Shown here one piece after another: positions 59,201 through 64,000 of a stretch of 64,000 nucleotides of DNA. The DNA is taken from assembly GCA_945879625.1 (NCBI GenBank), contig CAMCVA010000008.1, positions 1 to 64,000 on the forward strand. The letters are read 5' to 3'. Under the pieces are notes generated by a model. The model was not told the DNA's origin. It saw nothing but the letters and a program-made list of their open reading frames with translations, and did no database searches. Source of the stretch: Flavobacterium psychrophilum. Lineage in GTDB: Bacteria; Bacteroidota; Bacteroidia; Flavobacteriales; Flavobacteriaceae. The position numbers and the translations under genes were made by a program. Within the stretch, counting starts at the first letter, position 1. The number at the start of each line of letters is the position of its first letter.

Positions 59201-60051
59201 ACTCGACTAATAAATTGGTTAACGATTTGATTCACAATTACAAAATCAAATTAAACGATTTACAAGGGGCGTTGCGTAGAGAGAAATTCACCATTACGGT
59301 GGGTGACGAATTACCAGCAGGAATCTTGAAATTGGCCAAAGTATACATTGCCAAAAAACGTAAACTGAAAGTGGGTGATAAAATGGCGGGACGTCACGGA
59401 AACAAAGGTATTGTTGCCCGTATCGTTCGTCACGAAGACATGCCTTTCTTGGAAGACGGAACACCAGTTGATATCGTGTTGAACCCACTTGGGGTACCTT
59501 CTCGTATGAACATTGGTCAAATTTACGAGACCGTTTTAGGATGGGCTGGTATGAATTTGGGTAGAAAATATGCTACTCCAATTTTTGACGGTGCTACCTT
59601 AGACCAAATCAATGAATTGACCGACGAAGCAGGAATTCCACGTTTCGGACATACCTATTTGTATGACGGAGGAACGGGAGAACGATTCCATCAAGCCGCG
59701 ACTGTGGGTGTAATTTACATGTTGAAATTAGGACATATGGTTGACGATAAAATGCACGCGCGTTCTATTGGGCCATACTCATTGATTACACAACAACCAT
59801 TAGGTGGTAAAGCACAATTTGGAGGTCAGCGTTTTGGAGAGATGGAGGTTTGGGCACTTGAAGCCTATGGGGCATCAAGTACGTTGAGAGAAATCTTAAC
59901 GGTTAAATCGGATGACGTAATTGGTAGAGCCAAAACATACGAAGCAATTGTGAAAGGGGAAACTATGCCAGAGCCAGGTTTGCCAGAATCATTCAACGTG
60001 TTAATGCACGAATTGAAAGGTCTAGGACTTGACATTCGTTTAGAGGAATAA
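56239..60051 (+). CDS. rpoB: DNA-directed RNA polymerase beta subunit
   Basis: 1270 residues, complete and of the usual Bacteroidota length. Landmarks: the rifampicin region [20 protein letters not shown] and [20 protein letters not shown] near residues 465-500, the [17 protein letters not shown] block near 1050, and the C-terminal [20 protein letters not shown] region. The rif-region residues read as wild type. The ATG at 56,239 is used; the TTG codon before it is less likely. A 107-bp spacer with repeats separates it from rpoC. Confidence 0.98.
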   Translation: MITNQTERLNFASTKNIPDYPDFLDVQVKSFKDFFQLETKSDERGNEGLYNTFMENFPITDTRNNFVLEFLDYFVDPPRYTIQECIERGLTYSVPLKARLKLYCTDPEHEDFETIVQDVYLGTIPYMTPSGTFVINGAERVVVSQLHRSPGVFFGQSFHANGTKLYSARVIPFKGSWIEFATDINSVMYAYIDRKKKLPVTTLFRAIGFERDKDILEIFDLAEEIKVSKTGLKKYIGRKLAARVLNTWHEDFVDEDSGEVISIERNEIILDRDTILDKENVEQIIDSNVKSILLHKENNNQADYAIIHNTLQKDPTNSEKEAVEHIYRQLRNAEPPDEETARGIIDKLFFSDQRYNLGEVGRYRMNKKLGLDIPMEKQVLTKEDIITIVKYLIELINSKAEIDDIDHLSNRRVRTVGEQLSQQFGVGLARMARTIRERMNVRDNEVFTPIDLINAKTLSSVINSFFGTNQLSQFMDQTNPLAEITHKRRLSALGPGGLSRERAGFEVRDVHYTHYGRLCPIETPEGPNIGLISSLGVYAKVNGMGFIETPYRKVTNGKVDLISTPVYLSAEEEEGKLIAQANIKMEDSGKITADKVIAREEGDFPVVEPSAVHYTDVAPNQIASISASLIPFLEHDDANRALMGSNMMRQAVPLLRPEAPIVGTGLERQVASDSRVLINAEGHGTVEYVDANIITIKYDRSEEERMVSFESDEKTYNLIKFRKTNQSTSINLKPIVRKGDRVVPGQVLSEGYATQNGELALGRNLKVAFMPWKGYNFEDAIVISEKVVRDDIFTSIHIDDYSLEVRDTKLGNEELTNDIPNVSEEATKDLDENGMIRIGAEVKPGDILIGKITPKGESDPTPEEKLLRAIFGDKAGDVKDASLKASPSLHGVVLDKKLFARAVKDKRKRSKDKDDLGTLEMEFETKFAELKDKLIEKLFVIVNGKTSQGVMNDLGEEVLPKGKKYTQKMLYAVEDFAHLSKGQWVADDSTNKLVNDLIHNYKIKLNDLQGALRREKFTITVGDELPAGILKLAKVYIAKKRKLKVGDKMAGRHGNKGIVARIVRHEDMPFLEDGTPVDIVLNPLGVPSRMNIGQIYETVLGWAGMNLGRKYATPIFDGATLDQINELTDEAGIPRFGHTYLYDGGTGERFHQAATVGVIYMLKLGHMVDDKMHARSIGPYSLITQQPLGGKAQFGGQRFGEMEVWALEAYGASSTLREILTVKSDDVIGRAKTYEAIVKGETMPEPGLPESFNVLMHELKGLGLDIRLEE

Positions 60052-60158
60052 ATCAGTTTGCTGTTGTTGGTTTTCTATGATCAGTTTTTTTACCGACAAC
60101 AGAAAACCGACAACGGACAACAAAAAATTTAATTTCAAATACTTCAATAGTAACGACT
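60052..60158. repeat. CCGACAAC phrase repeats between rpoB and rpoC
   Basis: ACCGACAACAGAAAACCGAC and AACGGACAACAAAAAA (60,091-60,126) are the reverse complement of the TTGTCGGTTGTC phrases at 18,992-19,028. TGTTGTTGGTTTTCTATGAT in the left half is complementary in part, so a hairpin can form between the two genes. Confidence 0.6.
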
Positions 60159-63100
60159 ATGATGAATAATAGAAATAACAATAAAGATAAAAACCCTATC
60201 AAGAGATTTAATAAAATTTCGATAGGTCTTGCTTCGCCCGAGTCCATTTTGGCCGAATCTAGAGGTGAGGTATTAAAACCAGAAACAATCAACTACCGTA
60301 CCCATAAACCGGAACGTGACGGCTTGTTTTGTGAGCGTATTTTTGGACCTGTAAAGGATTTTGAATGTGCTTGTGGGAAATACAAAAGAATCCGATACAA
60401 AGGAATTATTTGTGATCGTTGTGGGGTAGAAGTGACCGAGAAAAAAGTACGTCGTGATCGTGTAGGACACATCAATTTGGTGGTGCCTATTGCGCACATT
60501 TGGTATTTCCGTTCTTTGCCTAACAAAATTGGGTACATTTTGGGCTTGCCTTCCAAAAAATTAGACATGATTATTTACTACGAACGATACGTAGTAATTC
60601 AGGCAGGTGCTGCTACAAACCCCGAAGGAGAATCCTTGAAGCGTTTGGACTTCTTAACCGAAGAAGAGTACTTGGCGATATTGGATAAATTAGACGAAAC
60701 ACATCCAGGAAATCAATATTTGGATGACAAAGATCCAAATAAATTCATTGCCAAAATGGGTGCTGAATGTATCATGGATTTGTTGGCCCGTATTGACTTA
60801 GACGCCCTTTCGTATGAATTGCGTCACTCGGCCAATACCGAAACGTCTAAACAACGTAAAACTGAAGCGCTAAAACGTCTACAAGTTGTAGAGTCGTTCC
60901 GCGAGTCAAACGTAAACAGAGAAAACCGTCCAGAATGGATGATCATGAAAGTGGTTCCTGTTATCCCACCAGAATTGCGTCCGTTAGTGCCGCTTGATGG
61001 AGGCCGTTTTGCTACTTCTGATTTGAATGATTTATACCGTCGTGTGATTATCCGCAACAACCGTTTGAAACGTTTGATGGAAATAAAAGCACCGGAAGTA
61101 ATTTTGCGTAACGAAAAACGTATGTTGCAAGAATCAGTTGATTCCTTGTTTGACAACACGCGCAAAGCATCAGCTGTAAAAACAGAATCCAACCGCCCAC
61201 TAAAATCCCTTTCTGATTCCCTTAAAGGAAAACAAGGACGTTTCCGTCAAAACTTGTTAGGAAAACGTGTCGACTATTCGGCTCGTTCGGTAATTGTGGT
61301 TGGACCAGAATTAAAATTATTCGAATGCGGTATCCCAAAAGATATGGCTGCCGAATTGTACAAACCTTTTGTGATTCGTAAATTAATCGAAAGAGGAATT
61401 GTAAAAACCGTTAAATCGGCCAAAAAAATCATCGACAAAAAAGAGCCTGTAGTATGGGACATCCTTGAAAATGTTATCAAAGGACATCCAATCTTGCTCA
61501 ACCGGGCGCCTACGTTGCACCGTTTGGGAATACAAGCGTTCCAACCCAAATTAATCGAAGGAAAAGCAATCCAATTGCACCCTTTAGTGTGTACGGCGTT
61601 TAATGCCGATTTTGATGGGGATCAGATGGCGGTTCACTTGCCGTTAGGACCAGAGGCTATTTTGGAAGCGCAATTGTTATTATTGGCTTCGCACAATATC
61701 TTGAATCCAGCCAATGGAGCACCAATCACGGTACCTTCTCAAGACATGGTTTTGGGTCTGTATTACATGACCAAAGAGCGCATCTCGACTCCAGAACATA
61801 AAATTTTGGGAGAAGGATTAACTTTCTATTCCGCTGAAGAAGTAAATATCGCCTTAAACGAAGGCAAGTTAGAATTGAATGCTCGCGTGAAAATTAGAGC
61901 AAAAGATTACAACGACAAAGGCGAATTGGTTTACCAAATCATTCAAACTACTGCAGGACGTGTCTTGTTTAATGAAGTAGTGCCTGAAGTTGCCGGTTAC
62001 ATCAATGATGTATTAACCAAAAAGAACTTACGTGATATCATTGGTCGTGTGTTGAGTGTAACCAATGTGCCAACCACAGCGGCTTTCTTGGACAACATGA
62101 AAGACATGGGCTATAAATTTGCCTTCAAAGGTGGATTATCGTTCAGCTTAGGGGATATTATTATTCCAGAGCGCAAAGAAGAATTAATTGCCGATGCCCG
62201 TGAACAAGTAGAAGGAATTTCTGCCAACTACAACATGGGTTTAATCACCAACAACGAACGCTACAACCAAGTAATTGATGTGTGGACTTCAACGAATGCC
62301 ATGCTTACCGAATTGGCGATGAAAAATATTCGTGAAGACCAACAAGGATTCAACTCGGTATACATGATGCTTGATTCTGGAGCACGTGGATCGAAAGAGC
62401 AAATCCGTCAGTTAACCGGTATGCGTGGATTGATGGCAAAACCTAAAAAATCGACAGCAGGCGGGGGAGAGATCATCGAAAACCCAATTCTTTCGAACTT
62501 TAAAGAAGGTTTATCCATTTTAGAATACTTTATTTCTACGCACGGTGCGCGTAAAGGACTTGCCGATACCGCTTTGAAAACGGCGGATGCAGGATACTTA
62601 ACCCGTAGATTGCATGATGTATCACAAGATGTTATTGTAAACATTGACGATTGTGGTACGTTACGTGGAATTGAAGTTTCAGCTTTGAAGAAAAACGAAG
62701 AGATTGTAGAAACTTTGGGCGAACGCATCCTAGGACGTGTAGCGCTTCAAGATGTAATCAATCCGTTAACTTCAGAGATTGTAGTTCATTCTGGACAACA
62801 AATTACCGAAGCCATTGTAAAAGATATCGAAGCTTCCCCAATAGAAAAAGTAGAGGTGCGTTCACCGCTTACTTGTGAAGCCTTGAAAGGAATTTGTGCC
62901 AAATGTTACGGCCGAAACTTAGCCACTGGTCGTATGACCCAACGTGGAGAAGCAGTAGGGGTAATTGCCGCACAATCTATTGGAGAGCCAGGCACACAGT
63001 TAACATTACGTACATTCCACGTGGGAGGTACAGCAGGAAACATATCTGAGGAATCTAACATTGTGACTCGTTTTGACGGTCGTTTGGAAATCGAAGACTT

Positions 63101-64000
63101 AAAAACAGTTAAAGGCGAGGACAATGACGGAAATGCAGTGGATATTGTAGTTTCTCGTTCTACCGAATTGAAATTGGTTGACGTAAAAACAGGTATCGTT
63201 TTAAACACTCACAATATTCCATACGGATCGAGTATCTATGTAAAAGATGCCGATGTGGTTACAAAAGGAACAACCATCTGTAAATGGGATCCGTATAATG
63301 GAGTTATTGTTTCTGAGTTTACAGGTAAAATTGCTTACGAAGATTTAGAGCAAGGACAATCGTTCCAAGTAGAAATCGATGAGCAAACCGGTTTCCAAGA
63401 AAAAGTAATTTCTGAATCGAGAAGCAAAAAATTAATTCCAACCTTATTGGTATTCGGAAAAGACAACGAGTTAATTCGTTCGTACAACTTGCCAGTTGGT
63501 GCCCACTTGATGGTAGAAAATGGAGAAAAAATTAAAGCCGGTAAGGTTTTGGTGAAAATTCCACGTCGTTCGTCAAAAGCGGGCGATATTACTGGAGGTC
63601 TTCCTAGAATTACCGAGTTGTTAGAGGCTCGTAATCCTTCGAATCCAGCAGTAGTTTCAGAAATTGATGGAGTTGTTTCGTTTGGAAAAATCAAACGTGG
63701 TAACCGTGAGATCATCATCGAGTCTAAATTTGGTGAGGTGAAGAAATACTTAGTAAAATTATCCAGTCAAATCTTAGTTCAAGAAAATGACTTTGTACGT
63801 GCCGGTGCTCCGTTGTCAGACGGTGCAGTTACACCAGACGATATCTTACGCATTCAAGGACCAGCCGCTGTTCAACAGTATTTGGTAAATGAAATTCAAG
63901 AAGTATACCGTTTGCAAGGGGTAAAAATCAACGACAAACACTTTGAGGTAGTTATTCGTCAGATGATGCGTAAAGTACGCGTTGAAGATCCAGGAGATAC
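60159..64000 (+). CDS. rpoC: DNA-directed RNA polymerase beta' subunit, 3' end beyond the window
   Basis: The frame is open from the ATG at 60,159 (a second ATG follows at once) to the last base, giving 1280 codons; the full protein is usually about 1430 residues. The N-terminal zinc site has CACGK (~70-74) and CDRCG (~85-89). The catalytic Mg site NADFDGDQM is at ~482-490. The second zinc site has [13 protein letters not shown] near 907. The partial end reads [15 protein letters not shown]. It is co-transcribed with rpoB. Confidence 0.97.
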   Translation, partial: MMNNRNNNKDKNPIKRFNKISIGLASPESILAESRGEVLKPETINYRTHKPERDGLFCERIFGPVKDFECACGKYKRIRYKGIICDRCGVEVTEKKVRRDRVGHINLVVPIAHIWYFRSLPNKIGYILGLPSKKLDMIIYYERYVVIQAGAATNPEGESLKRLDFLTEEEYLAILDKLDETHPGNQYLDDKDPNKFIAKMGAECIMDLLARIDLDALSYELRHSANTETSKQRKTEALKRLQVVESFRESNVNRENRPEWMIMKVVPVIPPELRPLVPLDGGRFATSDLNDLYRRVIIRNNRLKRLMEIKAPEVILRNEKRMLQESVDSLFDNTRKASAVKTESNRPLKSLSDSLKGKQGRFRQNLLGKRVDYSARSVIVVGPELKLFECGIPKDMAAELYKPFVIRKLIERGIVKTVKSAKKIIDKKEPVVWDILENVIKGHPILLNRAPTLHRLGIQAFQPKLIEGKAIQLHPLVCTAFNADFDGDQMAVHLPLGPEAILEAQLLLLASHNILNPANGAPITVPSQDMVLGLYYMTKERISTPEHKILGEGLTFYSAEEVNIALNEGKLELNARVKIRAKDYNDKGELVYQIIQTTAGRVLFNEVVPEVAGYINDVLTKKNLRDIIGRVLSVTNVPTTAAFLDNMKDMGYKFAFKGGLSFSLGDIIIPERKEELIADAREQVEGISANYNMGLITNNERYNQVIDVWTSTNAMLTELAMKNIREDQQGFNSVYMMLDSGARGSKEQIRQLTGMRGLMAKPKKSTAGGGEIIENPILSNFKEGLSILEYFISTHGARKGLADTALKTADAGYLTRRLHDVSQDVIVNIDDCGTLRGIEVSALKKNEEIVETLGERILGRVALQDVINPLTSEIVVHSGQQITEAIVKDIEASPIEKVEVRSPLTCEALKGICAKCYGRNLATGRMTQRGEAVGVIAAQSIGEPGTQLTLRTFHVGGTAGNISEESNIVTRFDGRLEIEDLKTVKGEDNDGNAVDIVVSRSTELKLVDVKTGIVLNTHNIPYGSSIYVKDADVVTKGTTICKWDPYNGVIVSEFTGKIAYEDLEQGQSFQVEIDEQTGFQEKVISESRSKKLIPTLLVFGKDNELIRSYNLPVGAHLMVENGEKIKAGKVLVKIPRRSSKAGDITGGLPRITELLEARNPSNPAVVSEIDGVVSFGKIKRGNREIIIESKFGEVKKYLVKLSSQILVQENDFVRAGAPLSDGAVTPDDILRIQGPAAVQQYLVNEIQEVYRLQGVKINDKHFEVVIRQMMRKVRVEDPGD

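Noticed and set aside
60053-61549. Minus-strand open frames opposite rpoC
   Set aside because: They are shadows of the strongly coding rpoC frame, with no promoter or known motif.

Overview
The window looks like a chromosomal segment of a flavobacterium (family Flavobacteriaceae, probably Flavobacterium or a close relative). The evidence is C-terminal type IX secretion (T9SS) sorting tails, a SusC/SusD pair, promoters of the Bacteroidota type (TTG, about 19 bp, then TAnnTTTG), an almost complete lack of Shine-Dalgarno sequences except a strong one in front of rpsU, and the gene order rpsU-xerC-hpf-tRNAs-tuf-secE-nusG-rplKAJL-rpoBC. No rRNA genes, CRISPR arrays or transposase genes were seen.

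Positions 1-19,300 hold a phenylacetate catabolic island. A TetR-type regulator is followed by paaE-A-B-C-D-G, an AT-rich four-helix-bundle gene, paaH-I-J-Z-F-Y, and then a tight three-gene unit: 2-oxoacid dehydrogenase E2, a branched-chain-type aminotransferase and a fused E1 alpha/beta. The first block epoxidises phenylacetyl-CoA, isomerises and opens the ring, and beta-oxidises the product. The second block would transaminate and oxidatively decarboxylate amino acids. No phenylacetate-CoA ligase (paaK) is present, so the E1/E2/aminotransferase unit is a candidate source of acyl-CoA for the Paa pathway (inference). A promoter followed by a perfect 16-bp palindrome lies just before paaE and is the best candidate operator. 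The island is visibly richer in G+C than the rest of the window. Its gaps are filled with dispersed, phrase-like repeats, several of which run in frame into the coding regions.

Positions 19,300-27,000 lie mainly on the minus strand: a DUF4136-like lipoprotein, urocanate hydratase with a small Cys-rich DUF5522-like protein, and a 1593-residue secreted multidomain T9SS protein. Positions 27,000-34,400 carry housekeeping genes: a PLP desulfhydrase/deaminase-family enzyme, a LysM glucosaminidase, hemL, two small exported proteins, lysS, lipB and rnhB. Positions 34,500-42,800 form a SusC/SusD locus with two lipoproteins and a T9SS-exported beta-propeller-like protein, but no recognisable degradative enzyme. 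Positions 42,900-49,100 carry a putative porin, cystathionine beta-synthase, a DnaQ-like exonuclease, a PspC-like protein, a helix-hairpin-helix protein and an acyl-CoA dehydrogenase.

Positions 49,200-64,000 form the translation/transcription region: rpsU, xerC, hpf, tRNA-Thr(TGT), tRNA-Tyr(GTA), a hairpin/tandem-repeat array, tRNA-Thr(GGT), tuf, tRNA-Trp(CCA), secE, nusG, rplK, rplA, rplJ, rplL, rpoB and the 5' 90% of rpoC, which runs off the end. The repeat array sits where glyT lies in the E. coli thrU-tyrU-glyT-thrT-tufB cluster.

The most unusual features are the phrase-like repeats entering genes, the AT-rich gene between 24-bp inverted repeats inside the paa operon, the inverted repeat copies at the two ends of the island, the paa-dehydrogenase linkage without paaK, and the hairpin array in the tRNA-tuf operon.
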